From NCBI GenBank assembly GCA_017858515.1, contig JAFMBM010000001.1, positions 115,185 through 179,184 of the forward strand: a stretch of DNA of 64,000 nt, in the 5' to 3' direction. Origin of the DNA: Cryomorphaceae bacterium (lineage in GTDB: Bacteria; Bacteroidota; Bacteroidia; Flavobacteriales; Schleiferiaceae). Made by a program: the position numbers and the translations under genes. How positions within the stretch are numbered: the first letter of the stretch is position 1; each line of letters begins with the position of its first letter. Under the pieces are notes generated by a model. It made no database searches, had not been told where the DNA came from, and saw only the letters and a list, made by a program, of their open reading frames with translations. Below, piece after piece: positions 50,037-60,200 of this stretch.

Positions 50037-50924
50037 TTACTCGAACATCGAACTCACTACAGCCGACTTAGGCCCTGCGGAGTAATCGTAAAAGCCTTCG
50101 CCTGATTTGGCTCCAAGTTTACCAGCGGTAACCATGTTTACCAAAAGAACGGAAGGTGCATATTTAGGATTTCCAAATCCTTCATGTAGAACTTTTAATA
50201 TGGATAGACAAACATCTAAGCCAATAAAATCAGCAAGTTGAAGTGGTCCCATGGGATGAGCCATGCCCAACTTCATTATAGTATCAATTTCTTCCACTCC
50301 TGCTACACCTTCATGAAGGCTAAGGATAGCTTCATTGATCATAGGCATTAATATCCGATTGGCAACAAAGCCAGGATAGTCGTTACAAGGAACGGGAACT
50401 TTATCGAGCTTTTTGCTAAGCTCTACGATGCGCTCTGTAACCTCTTTAGAAGTGGCATAGCCATTAATTATTTCCACCAATTTCATGATAGGGACAGGGT
50501 TCATGAAATGCATACCAATTACCTTTTCAGGTCTTGAAGTTGCCGCAGCGATTTTGGTTATTGAAATGCTTGAAGTATTGGTGGCTAGAATGCAATGGGC
50601 TGGAGCATAGTTGTCCATCTCTTTGAAAATCCTCAGCTTCAGATCTATGTTTTCTGTGGCAGCTTCTACCACTAAATCCGCATTTTTAACTCCGTCTTCT
50701 AGTTTCGTATAAGAATGGATATTGGCCAATGCATTTGACTTTTTTGCTTCGTCTATGGTTCCTTTGGCCAGCATTCTATCTAAATTCTTCTCAATGGTAG
50801 CTAAGCCTCTTTCCAGAGCACTTTCGGAAACATCGATCAGATTAACATTAAAACCATAAAGAGCAAAAACATTGGCAATTCCATTTCCCATGGTTCCTGC
50901 ACCTATTACGCTAATATTATTCAT
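50037..50924 (-). CDS. 3-hydroxybutyryl-CoA dehydrogenase
   Basis: 295 residues. NAD loop ISVIGAGTMGNGIANVFALY; catalytic His and neighbours in GMHFMNPVPIMKLVEII; CoA-side ATNTSSISITKIAAATSRPE; and the C-terminal helical domain with YPGFVANRILMPMINEAILS and HPMGPLQLADFIGLD. It oxidises or reduces the 3-hydroxyacyl group of short acyl-CoA (fatty-acid oxidation, or butyrate/PHB-type metabolism). It lies 18 bases behind the sugar transferase gene and shares the minus-strand run starting at 54237, an unusual mixture of functions. Confidence 0.93.
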   Translation of the reverse strand: MNNISVIGAGTMGNGIANVFALYGFNVNLIDVSESALERGLATIEKNLDRMLAKGTIDEAKKSNALANIHSYTKLEDGVKNADLVVEAATENIDLKLRIFKEMDNYAPAHCILATNTSSISITKIAAATSRPEKVIGMHFMNPVPIMKLVEIINGYATSKEVTERIVELSKKLDKVPVPCNDYPGFVANRILMPMINEAILSLHEGVAGVEEIDTIMKLGMAHPMGPLQLADFIGLDVCLSILKVLHEGFGNPKYAPSVLLVNMVTAGKLGAKSGEGFYDYSAGPKSAVVSSMFE

Positions 50925-50942
50925 TTTACTTTCTAATTGGGG

Positions 50943-52367
50943 TTATTTTCCTCTTCCTTGCAAAACTATAAGAACGGTATAGATTAAGATTTTTAAATCG
51001 TTAATCATGTTCATATTCTCAATATAGATGATATCGTATTTCAAGCGTTGTACCATTTCATCTACGTTCTCGGCATAACCAAATTTAACCATGCCCCAAG
51101 AAGTTATTCCTGGCTTAACTTTTTGTAAGTGTACGTAATGAGGTGCCTTTTCTTTAATCTTTTCAATATAAAAGGCTCGTTCTGGTCGGGGTCCTACAAT
51201 AGACATATCTCCCGCTAGAACATTCAAAAACTGAGGGAGCTCATCGAGTCTGTATTTCCGCATAAATTTCCCCCAAGCAGTAATTCTATGGTCGTTTTTT
51301 GAAGAAAGCTGCGGGCCATTGGATTCGGCATCAATAAACATTGAGCGAAACTTTAGAATATTGAATTTCCTTCCATTTAGGCCAATGCGTTCTTGCAAGA
51401 AGAGAATGTTGCCAGTAGAGGTGAATTTCACCATCGCGGCGCAGAAAATTAACAGGGGAGAAAGCAATAATAGGAGAATAAAAGAAAGGGCGATATCCAT
51501 GAGGCGTTTAGCTACCTTTTGCCAAATTGGAAGTAACTCTTGCTTGATTTCAACCAAGGGTGCGCCAAAAGATTCTAAACGTACTTGTCCACTTATAATG
51601 TCATACGTATCCGGAATAACATGAATTCTAAGGTGCGAATTGCTTTTCAGAATATTTAGAATACGCTCCAGTTTATCGTGTTCTCTCGTTTCAATAGCAA
51701 TGATTACTTCTTCAATTTCCATTGAATCTATAATCTTGTTGATTTCGGTATATTCTCCCAAATGCTGGAGGTTTCGCTCCATTAAAAAGCGCACATTGTT
51801 ATTTACACTTACAAATCCAACAAACTGAAAGCCAACTGATTTACTCTGAGATTCTAAATCATTATACAATTCTACCGCATTGGAATTCGAGCCTACCATA
51901 AGGGTCGGAAATCCAATGATTCTGTTTTTAATCCGATGCGCTGCAATGCTGGTAATAACCGTTCTTCCCAATCCAGTAAATCCAAACTGACAAAGAAAGT
52001 AGAATCCAAAGCTGGAGTAATAATCTCTATAGGTGGCAACAAAATCGTCGAGGATTAAAGCGAAAAATAAAACGATTGATCCTGCCAAAGAAGTAGCCAA
52101 GGTGTTGGTTAAATCTCTTATCCTCGATCGTCTGAAGGCGTCTTTGTAAAATCCTGTTAGGTAATGCAATGCGAGCCAAAAAGAGACAACTAAAAGACTT
52201 CCAAGCCAATATCTTTGATTGCTAAAATAGAAAGTAGCCTCGCTTAAAGACTGGGTTTCTATAATGGCCTTTCGGAAAGAATAAAGAGCGGTATAGGCAG
52301 TCCATGCACTTAATGCATCGATTAGAATATAGGCCGCGCGTTGTCTGGATGGGTATTTCTTTCTCAA
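50943..52367 (-). CDS. Undecaprenyl-phosphate sugar-1-phosphate transferase (WcaJ-like)
   Basis: 474 residues. The N-terminal half has four membrane helices and a Rossmann-like domain (about 130-270: FPTLMVGSNSNAVELYNDLE, GFQFVGFVSVNNNVRFLM). The C-terminal bacterial sugar-transferase domain starts with a helix at about 285-310 and has LFLQERIGLNGRKFNILKFR, SMFIDAE, YRLDELPQFLNVLAGDMSIV, GPRPE and VKPGITSWGMVKFG. It starts exopolysaccharide or O-unit synthesis by linking a sugar phosphate to the lipid carrier. It overlaps the lipoprotein gene by four bases. Confidence 0.9.
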   Translation of the reverse strand: MRKKYPSRQRAAYILIDALSAWTAYTALYSFRKAIIETQSLSEATFYFSNQRYWLGSLLVVSFWLALHYLTGFYKDAFRRSRIRDLTNTLATSLAGSIVLFFALILDDFVATYRDYYSSFGFYFLCQFGFTGLGRTVITSIAAHRIKNRIIGFPTLMVGSNSNAVELYNDLESQSKSVGFQFVGFVSVNNNVRFLMERNLQHLGEYTEINKIIDSMEIEEVIIAIETREHDKLERILNILKSNSHLRIHVIPDTYDIISGQVRLESFGAPLVEIKQELLPIWQKVAKRLMDIALSFILLLLLSPLLIFCAAMVKFTSTGNILFLQERIGLNGRKFNILKFRSMFIDAESNGPQLSSKNDHRITAWGKFMRKYRLDELPQFLNVLAGDMSIVGPRPERAFYIEKIKEKAPHYVHLQKVKPGITSWGMVKFGYAENVDEMVQRLKYDIIYIENMNMINDLKILIYTVLIVLQGRGK

Positions 52368-53257
52368 TAGACCAGTTTAAGGTTATCGATATAAAGAGTT
52401 TTGGTACCATTTCCCTCCAAATTGAGAGCACCAACGAAGATTTTAAAGTCGAGTGGATTGGGATATCCATTTACTTCAGAATACAAACTGATGTAAATTT
52501 TCTTCCAAGTTTCAGAAGGATTTATCTGGGCCGTTCTGGCTTGAACTGTCCCTATGCTCAGACTATTAATATACATCCCAACCACAATGGGAACATCCGT
52601 CTTATAATTCATTTCTAAAAAAACGGGGCCGCCTTGAGGAATGGGATAGTCATCGCCTGAGCGAACTTCAAAGATGGTATTGCGATCCGGTAAATAGCCT
52701 GCCCCAATGGCTGTATTGGGTTCATTATTCCAGTTATAGAGAAGGTCAGGATCGGTAATTCGAAAGATGCTTGTATCTGAATTCGGACTAATTTCTAAGT
52801 TCAGACCAATTCCCTCGAAATCTTCGATGGTTATAATTTCTGCGGAAGGGAAGTATTTTACAGATGGAAGGCTACCATCAGGCTTGCGGTAGAGCACTGT
52901 ATCCAGCGGACTTAGCTCTAAAGTGGTTTCGTAATGTGCGTAAAAGGGGTATATGCTTCGAGTGCTGCTAGTACCATTTTCATTAATACCTGCGTCAATT
53001 CGTATGCGAGTGCTTCCACTGGCCGTAACAGGAAAGGTAGCGGGCAGTTCGTATACACCTTGAGCGACTCCATTTACTTCTACCCACACAGTAGTAATTC
53101 GATGCGACGCTGTTCCTTCTGCGGTAAAATTGGTTTCTACAAAAACAGAATCTATGATTACGTAGGCAGGAGTAATAGCCACAAGATCTTCCTTGTTACA
53201 AGACGACAAGCAGCCAAAAGAAGCCAAAATAAAAGCGAAGAGTAACTTTTGCATCAA
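52364..53257 (-). CDS. Lipoprotein of unknown function
   Basis: 297 residues. Lipoprotein signal with lipid site in FGCLSSC, then TAEGTASHRITTVWVEVNGV as a first beta domain with transthyretin-like strands (GVYELPATFPVTASGSTRIR). The C-terminal part (about 190-297: GGPVFLEMNYKTDVPIVVGM, WKKIYISLYSEVNG, KTLYIDNLKL) looks like a carbohydrate-binding jelly roll. It lies between an oxidoreductase and a polysaccharide-initiating transferase, each overlapping it by four bases, so it may act with the exported glycan. I do not recognise a named family. Confidence 0.7.
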   Translation of the reverse strand: MMQKLLFAFILASFGCLSSCNKEDLVAITPAYVIIDSVFVETNFTAEGTASHRITTVWVEVNGVAQGVYELPATFPVTASGSTRIRIDAGINENGTSSTRSIYPFYAHYETTLELSPLDTVLYRKPDGSLPSVKYFPSAEIITIEDFEGIGLNLEISPNSDTSIFRITDPDLLYNWNNEPNTAIGAGYLPDRNTIFEVRSGDDYPIPQGGPVFLEMNYKTDVPIVVGMYINSLSIGTVQARTAQINPSETWKKIYISLYSEVNGYPNPLDFKIFVGALNLEGNGTKTLYIDNLKLVY

Positions 53258-54237
53258 ATAGCGAGGGAAGGCTTGGTAGTCATTTCATCTAATATCTGAG
53301 TAGCTACCCTGAGGGCCGCTATTCCATCACTTAAGCTAACGACGGTTGGTCGATTATATTGGATGGATTCTGCCAAAGAATTCAACTCGTCTTTAATGGC
53401 ATTTGATGGCTGTATTTCAGGCTGTTCAAAAAGAATTTGTTTTTTTCTTCCATCTCCTAATTCTAGAATAAGTGCAAAAGGATCTTCACCCTCGGCATCC
53501 TTCATGCGCAATAATTCTGCTTTTTTTTCTAAAAAGTCGACCGTAACATAAGCGTCGCGTTGGAAAAATCGTGCCTTGCGCATCTTTTTTAGACTAATAC
53601 GGCTAGCAGTAAGGTTGGCTACGCATCCATTTTCAAACTCCAAACGCGCATTGGCAATGTCTGGAGTATCGCTGACCACTGAAACCCCACTCGCACTTAA
53701 TTTTACCAATTTCGATTTTACTACACTTAGAACAATATCGATATCATGAATCATTAAGTCTAGAACCACGGGAACATCAGTACCTCTAGGATTAAATTCA
53801 GAAAGACGATGTGCTTCTATAAATTTTGGCTCATTTATAAAAGGTTCGGCTACTCGAAAAGCTGGGTTAAACCGTTCAACATGACCTATTTGTATTTTAA
53901 CTCCCGCTTCTTTCGCTTTTTGAAGGAGTTTATCTGCCTCTTCTAAAGTATGAGTAACCGGTTTCTCAATAAACAAATGCTTTTTTTTCTCTAGGACTTT
54001 CATCGCACATTCGAAGTGCGATAGAGTGGGAGTAACAATATCAACTACATCCACAGCATCAATTAAATCGTCAATCGAACTGAAAGATTTTATATCTAAT
54101 TCTTTGCTGACTTTTTCTGCATTCTCAGTTTGTGGATCGTAAAATCCAACAATAGTATATTGATTCGATAATTCACTCAAACAACGTAAATGAATCTTGC
54201 CCAGATGACCTGCGCCCAAAACGCCTATGCGCAACAT
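53254..54237 (-). CDS. Gfo/Idh/MocA-family oxidoreductase
   Basis: 327 residues. N-terminal NAD(P)-binding fold with LRIGVLGAGHLGKIHLRCLS and the conserved EKPVTHTLEEADKLL (Glu-Lys-Pro). The C-terminal domain holds FNPRGTDVPVVLDLMIHDID, with the usual H-D pair for catalysis. Substrates of this family are sugars or their nucleotide derivatives. It opens the four-gene run with the lipoprotein and sugar-transferase genes, which points to sugar-nucleotide processing for a surface polysaccharide. Confidence 0.9.
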   Translation of the reverse strand: MLRIGVLGAGHLGKIHLRCLSELSNQYTIVGFYDPQTENAEKVSKELDIKSFSSIDDLIDAVDVVDIVTPTLSHFECAMKVLEKKKHLFIEKPVTHTLEEADKLLQKAKEAGVKIQIGHVERFNPAFRVAEPFINEPKFIEAHRLSEFNPRGTDVPVVLDLMIHDIDIVLSVVKSKLVKLSASGVSVVSDTPDIANARLEFENGCVANLTASRISLKKMRKARFFQRDAYVTVDFLEKKAELLRMKDAEGEDPFALILELGDGRKKQILFEQPEIQPSNAIKDELNSLAESIQYNRPTVVSLSDGIAALRVATQILDEMTTKPSLAI

Positions 54238-54287
54238 GTAAAGGAGGTATTAGCTGGGCTAAAATACGGTAGGAATTCTGAACAATC

Positions 54288-54319
54288 CTTGAAAAACTAG
54301 CAGACTTGCTCTACATTTG
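54288..54319 (+). promoter_or_regulatory. Promoter of pcm (TTG / TACATTTG)
   Basis: TTG (54289-54291), 20 bases, then TACATTTG (54312-54319). The ATG at 54324 is so close that the transcript would start at or just before it, giving a leaderless or almost leaderless mRNA. Confidence 0.45.
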
Positions 54320-54323
54320 AATC

Positions 54324-54974
54324 ATGACAGGGGATACGCTGAGGCATCAAGGAATGCGCAATCGTTTGGTGCAGCAATTAAAGGCAAAGGGTATTAGAGA
54401 TATTAATGTGCTTATGGCCATCTCCAAGGTACCTAGGCATCTTTTCTTAGACTCTTCTTTTGAGGCTTTTGCGTATCAAGATAAAGCCTTTCCGATCGGG
54501 GCCGATCAAACTATTTCGCATCCTTATACTGTGGCTTTTCAAAGTGAAAATCTGGCTTGCGAGTCAGGTATGAAGGTGCTGGAAGTAGGAACCGGCTCGG
54601 GTTATCAGTGTGCTGTTTTACTCGAAATGGGCTGTAAGGTGTATACAGTTGAGCGTCAAAAAGAGCTTTTCTACGCTTCAAAGATTCTCTTGACCAAGAT
54701 GAATTACCGTCCAATAATGAGTTATGGTGATGGATATCAAGGAATGCCCAGCTACGCACCGTTTGATAGAATCATAATAACAGCAGCAGCACCTAATATT
54801 CCAGAGGCTCTTTTGCATCAGTTGAAGGTGGGAGGACATATGATTGTGCCGGTAGGTTCCGAAGAAGAAGAGCAACGAATGATTTTACTGACCAAGAAAA
54901 CAGATCGAGCCATAGAACGAAGAGATCTAGGGGCTTTTCGTTTTGTGCCTATGTTAGAAGATCGAGAAGGTTAA
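54324..54974 (+). CDS. pcm: Protein-L-isoaspartate O-methyltransferase
   Basis: 216 residues. The front part DTLRHQGMRNRLVQQLKAKG and VPRHLFLDSSFEAFAYQDKA, GADQTISHPYTVAFQ are typical of Pcm; the SAM site is VLEVGTGSGYQCAVLLEM, followed by VYTVERQKELF and YGDGYQGMPSYAPFDRIIIT. It methylates isoaspartyl residues in aged proteins in the cytoplasm. It stands alone, with a four-base convergent overlap to egtD. Confidence 0.93.
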   Translation: MTGDTLRHQGMRNRLVQQLKAKGIRDINVLMAISKVPRHLFLDSSFEAFAYQDKAFPIGADQTISHPYTVAFQSENLACESGMKVLEVGTGSGYQCAVLLEMGCKVYTVERQKELFYASKILLTKMNYRPIMSYGDGYQGMPSYAPFDRIIITAAAPNIPEALLHQLKVGGHMIVPVGSEEEEQRMILLTKKTDRAIERRDLGAFRFVPMLEDREG

Positions 54975-55909
54975 AGTTTAGTCCAAAGAACATCTACAAA
55001 GTCTTTTACTTTATCTTGAAATTGAGCGGTTTGCTCGAATCCATGTTTTTGAGCAAGAGCAGCTAGTTGTTTCGTTGAATATTTTTTACTCGTTTCAACA
55101 TGAATGGCTTCCCATTCCTGAAACGAAATACGATAGGCACCCTTCATTAGTTCGTACGTTCTCTCTTCGGTTGAGATAAGATAACTGCGCGCTTCTTGTA
55201 AAACAGGATCGTAGGTTGCCCAATGTTGAAAAAGCCTCAAATCAAAATTGCTTTGGAGCTCTGTATTTATTCTTTTAAGCAGATTGAAATTGAATTCCGA
55301 AGTCACTTTCTCCTTATCGTTGTAAGCTTCTAAAATCCGATTAGGGTCTTTTATTAAGTCCAGTCCAAGTATCAGTTGATCTCCTTTTTTTAGCAATCGG
55401 TTCAGCAATGAAAAAAAAGTAATGATGCTTTGGCTTGTATAATTTCCGAGGTTGCTTCCCAAAAAGAGGAAGAGTCTTTTGCGTTTATCAGATTCTTTTA
55501 GTTCTAAAGTGAAGTAATCGCTAGCTATCGGTTCGCATCGTAGTCCTGGCAAGCTTATTTCTAAGCGGTTTTTCAATTGCTCTAATACAGCAGAAGAGAT
55601 ATCTACCGGTCTGTAAATAATATCAGATTCTTGTTCTAATAGCGATTGAAGCAGGGTTTGTGTTTTCGATCCATCTCCCGCTCCTAATTCAATGATCTCC
55701 CATGAATCATTTTTCATCTTTAGGGCAATTTCTCCGCTATAGGTAGAAAGGATCTCCGCTTCGGCTCTGCTCAAATAATAACTTTCAAGCTGCATGATCT
55801 GCTGAAAGATCAAATCGCCTTGGTCGTTGTAGAAGTATTTGGCGGGAAGTGTTTTCGGATTGGAATTCAATCCATCTAACACATCCTGCAGAAAAGTATT
55901 TTCACTCAT
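54971..55909 (-). CDS. egtD: L-histidine N-alpha-methyltransferase EgtD
   Basis: 312 residues. EgtD/DUF2260-type methyltransferase: KYFYNDQGDLIFQQIMQLES, YYLSRAEAEIL, and the SAM site WEIIELGAGDGSKTQTLLQS. LFLFLGSNLGNYTSQSIITF and LILGLDLIKDPNRILEAYND complete the fold. It makes hercynine from His using three SAM molecules. It lies nine bases behind egtB, the next enzyme of ergothioneine synthesis, so the two form an operon. Confidence 0.92.
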   Translation of the reverse strand: MSENTFLQDVLDGLNSNPKTLPAKYFYNDQGDLIFQQIMQLESYYLSRAEAEILSTYSGEIALKMKNDSWEIIELGAGDGSKTQTLLQSLLEQESDIIYRPVDISSAVLEQLKNRLEISLPGLRCEPIASDYFTLELKESDKRKRLFLFLGSNLGNYTSQSIITFFSLLNRLLKKGDQLILGLDLIKDPNRILEAYNDKEKVTSEFNFNLLKRINTELQSNFDLRLFQHWATYDPVLQEARSYLISTEERTYELMKGAYRISFQEWEAIHVETSKKYSTKQLAALAQKHGFEQTAQFQDKVKDFVDVLWTKL

Positions 55910-55918
55910 CTTAATTGT

Positions 55919-57070
55919 TTAATCCTTACATGGACGAATTCCTGCGAATTGCCAACGCATAGAGGGATGGAAGAAATTTCGATAGGTTTTTCGAGAATGC
56001 CCAGCGGATGTTGCATAACTCGAGCCTCTAGAAACCATTTGGTTGATCATAAATTTTCCGTTGTACTCGCCAACGGCCCCTTCATCTGTCTTAAAGCGAG
56101 GGTAGGGTAGGTAGGCTGAGGCGGTATATTCCCATAACTTACCCCATTTGAATAAACCGCTACTCGCCTCCCATTCGAACTCGGTTGGAAGTCGATAACC
56201 AGCCCATTCGCAAAAGGCAGCTGCCTCGTACCAAGAAATATTTTGTACAGCGGCTTTCAAATCTATAGATTGAAATCCGTTTAATCCGAATTCAATCCAT
56301 TCGCCTTTAGCATTTTTTTGCCAATACAGAGGGAATTGAATTTCGTTAGAACGTACCCAATCCCAACCTTCTGCCGTCCAAAAGCGCGAATTTTTGTAGC
56401 CACCCTTTTCAATAAACTCCAAATATTCTAGGTTGGAAATGAGGTCCGATCGGATTTCAAAAGGGTCTAGATAAACTTGATGTTTTCCCATTTCATTGTC
56501 GAAGACAAACGAATCCACGCCGTTGCTTCCAATAGTGTGCATCCCTGCTTCCATACTGAGCCACTCTTGTTTTGATTCCACTTGTGTTGCTTTTTTGAAG
56601 GAGGAATTGTAAGTGGGTTGAAGGGCTTGCTTCCATAGAATGTATTGAATATCATAATGCAATAATTCTTGATGCTGCTCTTCGTGATTCAATCCAAGTT
56701 CAAACAATTCGGCGAAGGGAAGTAAATCACTTTCATTCAATGAGCCAATGAAGTCGTCTAAGTGTCGTCGATATTTTAGAACCTCACTCACAGTTGGTCT
56801 AGATTGATTACCTCTTTGATCACGGGCCACACGATCACCCATGGATTCGTAATAGCTGTTGAAGCAAAAGGCAAAAGCAGGATCAAACTCTTTGTATTGA
56901 TCGAATTGCTTAGCAATAAAGGTTTCAAAAAACCAAGTAGAATGGCCCAAATGCCATTTAGGAGGACTAACAAAAATAGAAGGTTGAGGCAGGTAGTCTT
57001 CTATTTCCAAGTGGCTACAAATCTCAACGGATTTTGAGCGAATGGAGGTAAATTTTTCTATAAAGTTCAT
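55919..57070 (-). CDS. egtB: Ergothioneine sulfoxide synthase EgtB
   Basis: 383 residues. The DinB-like domain (about 1-160) carries the iron ligands: WHLGHSTWFFETF (first His) and LNHEEQHQELLHYDI (H-x-x-x-H-x-E). The formylglycine-generating-enzyme-like domain (about 165-383) has MHTIGSNGVDSFVFDNEMGK, WYEAAAFCEWAGYRLPTEFE and MVSRGSSYATSAGHSRKTYR. EgtB joins hercynine to a thiol substrate (gamma-glutamylcysteine or cysteine) with O2. egtA and egtC are not here, as in many bacteria that use cysteine directly. ATG 57070; operon egtB-egtD. Confidence 0.92.
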   Translation of the reverse strand: MNFIEKFTSIRSKSVEICSHLEIEDYLPQPSIFVSPPKWHLGHSTWFFETFIAKQFDQYKEFDPAFAFCFNSYYESMGDRVARDQRGNQSRPTVSEVLKYRRHLDDFIGSLNESDLLPFAELFELGLNHEEQHQELLHYDIQYILWKQALQPTYNSSFKKATQVESKQEWLSMEAGMHTIGSNGVDSFVFDNEMGKHQVYLDPFEIRSDLISNLEYLEFIEKGGYKNSRFWTAEGWDWVRSNEIQFPLYWQKNAKGEWIEFGLNGFQSIDLKAAVQNISWYEAAAFCEWAGYRLPTEFEWEASSGLFKWGKLWEYTASAYLPYPRFKTDEGAVGEYNGKFMINQMVSRGSSYATSAGHSRKTYRNFFHPSMRWQFAGIRPCKD

Positions 57071-57194
57071 TTAATCAATTGAGTAGGATGAAATGGAATG
57101 AGGTGAATAGTTCGAAAGGCTAAATGGAGGTTTAAAGGTATAATCATTCCTCTAAACACAGCAAAAAGAAATGTGGATTTGCCAATATTCCCAT

Positions 57195-57228
57195 AAAAAA
57201 GCCCTCCCGATTTCTCGAGAGGGCTTTT
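57195..57228 (-). terminator. Terminator of the LruC-repeat gene
   Basis: Ten-base arms (57197-57206 with 57219-57228, AAAAGCCCTC/GAGGGCTTTT) around a partly paired loop. On the minus strand a T run follows. It lies about 27 bases behind the stop codon at 57255 and also insulates egtB. Confidence 0.85.
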
Positions 57229-57254
57229 GAAAAAGTCGACTAAGACTGAGGGGC

Positions 57255-60200
57255 TTATTTGCCTCTTAGTTGTTGAGTGGTAGACTCGGTAGCATCGTTG
57301 GATTGCTTACCGTTAGCACCTCCACCGCTGTTGATGATGTAGATATTACCTCCATCGCGGAAACCAGGTAGATCAGTGTACCAATCTGGGAAAAGAACTC
57401 CTCCACTTTCAGCCCAAGCTTTGAACTTAGGATAGGCTTCCATAATGTTAGTTTGTTCTGTTGGCCAGTCGTAGGTACCTGAGATATTCAAGGCCCAAGG
57501 ATGGTTTTTATTGTTCACATAAGAGCGATCTGTACCTGCATTGTAGGTATCTGAACCAGAACCCAACATAGCTTGATCAGCAAGATCAGTTGGCTCATAG
57601 TAAGGAAGGTGAACTTCTCTACCGCGCGTTTGATCAGAGATCAAGAAAGGGTTGAAGTTCTCTACATTCAGATCAAACAAGCTGTATCCATCTGCAGGAT
57701 CAAAGGTAATAGTAGCTACAAGAGTTACAGGAACTACCGTTGGGTTTAAAGGATTGGTATTGATACCTACACCTTCTCCACCTGGGAAAGGCATGATGTT
57801 AAAGCTATTGTCATACAAGATGAATGTTGGCTTAGACTGACCCGCTTCAAGACCGTTAGGAGCAAGAGTGATGTAGTTTTCGCTAAGAACAGAACCTGTA
57901 GCGCTTACTATATCAGCTGGGTTAATCACATCGGTGTTGAATTGGAAACCAAAACCGTTTTGGAACTCAGCACCTACTGCTTTCACAACGAAGGTGATTT
58001 CTACTTCTTTCAAAATCATGGTAGAAGTAGTGGTGATCTTGAATTGATAATCAATAACAAGGTCATTCAAATCGTAGTCACCAGGGTAAGGCCAAAGGTC
58101 TTCGCAAGCAAAGCTGTTGAAACCAAAAGCAGGATAGTTGTTTATTATATCAACCAATGGAGCAGTGAAAGGCAAGGTTACAGAACCAGGAGTGGCACTT
58201 TCAAAACCGGCATTGTCTTTAGCGGTGAAAGGAATTACCACAGAGATAGAACCGTCAATCGGATCAACGTTTACAGTCTGCAATGGAATACCATTTACAT
58301 CTGTTGGTATAGTAACACCCGCAATTGGGAAGGTACCTACTGTGTATCCAAAACCATTTACTTCAAGAGTAGTGGTGTTGGAAGGGAAAGCAGTGATAGT
58401 AATGCTGCTAACGTTACCGTCGTTGTCTGAGCTTACAAAAAGAGCAGGAGCAACAGGCACCACAATCGCATCTCCAGGATTTGCTTGAGAAACAGCCGTA
58501 GACGTTCCAGCTACAGGAAGCTCTTCGATACCGAAGTTTACCTGAGAAGTTACATTTCCTAGGGTAACAGTAGCGGCAATACGACTATCGATGCTTCCAT
58601 CGTTGCCCGCAGCGACGCCTACGTTTTCACCCGTAGAAACCCAACCCGCAGGCAGACCCAAGGCAGGGGCAGGCTGACCTACCACTCCAGCCGTAGTGCT
58701 TAGAGCAACAGTGTAGTTTCCAGCATTGATGCCGGTAATAGAATAGGATCCGTCTAAATTAACCGCAGTAGCAGCAACTACGTTGTTTGATCCATCCAGT
58801 ACATTGATGTAAAGAAGACTTGCAGTGGCGGTATTGATACCAGAACCGTTTACGGTATTGTCTGTAAGACCGTTGGCGTCGTTGAATACATTACCACTTA
58901 AACCAGTAGCCAATTGCATAATACCAAAGTTGGCTTCAGCAGTGATGTTACCCGACGTTACAGAAGCGCTTAGTCTTCCGTTTGCGGTTCCGTCGTTGCC
59001 TACAAGACCTACATTTTCACCCGTATTAACCCAGCTAGCAGGAAGAGCAGCCGTAGTGCTGTTCAAAGCAGTGGTTAGGATAACAGTGTAGTTGCCCGCA
59101 GACAGACCGTTGAAGCCGTAGCTACCATCATTTGCAACGGCAACAGAACTTACAAGAGCGTTTAGATTGTCTACAAGAGTAGCATAAAGTGGAGTGGCAG
59201 AAGGATTGTTTATTCCTGTTCCATCTACATTGGCATCGGCATTTACATCATTGTAAATGTTACCTGCAAGGGCGCCTAAGTTCTCACGTATACCGAAGTT
59301 CACGTTAGAGGTAGTCGTTCCTGCAGAGATTGTAGCAGCAACCACACCATCCGCAGCACCGTCGTTACCCGACAAGCCTACGTTTTCACCTGTATTCAAC
59401 CAGTTTACTGGAAGAGAGGCAGAAGTAGAATTTGAAGTAGTGGAAAGAACTACGGTATAGCTACCTGGAGCTTGATCTGTAAAAGTGTAAGTACCGGAGT
59501 TGCTTACGGCAACGGTAGCAACCGCTGTGTTGGTTCCATCTACCAAAGTAGCGTAGAGTTGGTTTCCATCAGGATTGTAGATCGCAGAGCCATCTACATC
59601 GCTATCGCCATCCATATCGTCGAATACTTTACCAGAAAGGTTGCCCAAGTTGTAAAGGATACCGAAGTTCACATTTGAAGTTGTACTTCCAATGGCAACA
59701 GTAGCGGCTAGTTTACCATCTGCATTGCCATCGTTACCTGGAGTTCCGATGTTTTCACCAACATGAATCCATCCAGCAGGAATGCTAGCTGCAGTAGCAC
59801 CTTGAGAAGTTGAAATAACCACAGAGTAGTTACCAGCCGTTAAGCCAGTGAAGCTATAGGTTCCGTCTCCCGCAACAGCCACATCGCTCACATGAGCGTT
59901 TGAGCTATTTAAAAGATTGGCATATAAAGGAGTGGCAGAAGGATTGTTGATTCCAGTACCGTTGATGCTCGCATCTCCGTCGGTATCATTCATAACCTTA
60001 CCGCTAATTCCACCAAGAACATAACGAATACCGAAGTTTACATCAGTAGTAGTGTTTGCAACCACAACTGTAGCCGCAACAGAACCATTGGCGTTTCCGT
60101 CGTTACCTACTAGTCCAACATTCTCACCGGTGTTATCCCATCCAACTGGAAGGGCAGGGGTAGTACCATTTAAAGTGGTGGTGATAATTACTGTGTAATT

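Noticed and set aside
57942..58430. Plus-strand frame of 162 codons opposite the LruC domain region
   Set aside because: Antisense to a strongly conserved domain; the openness follows from its codon bias.
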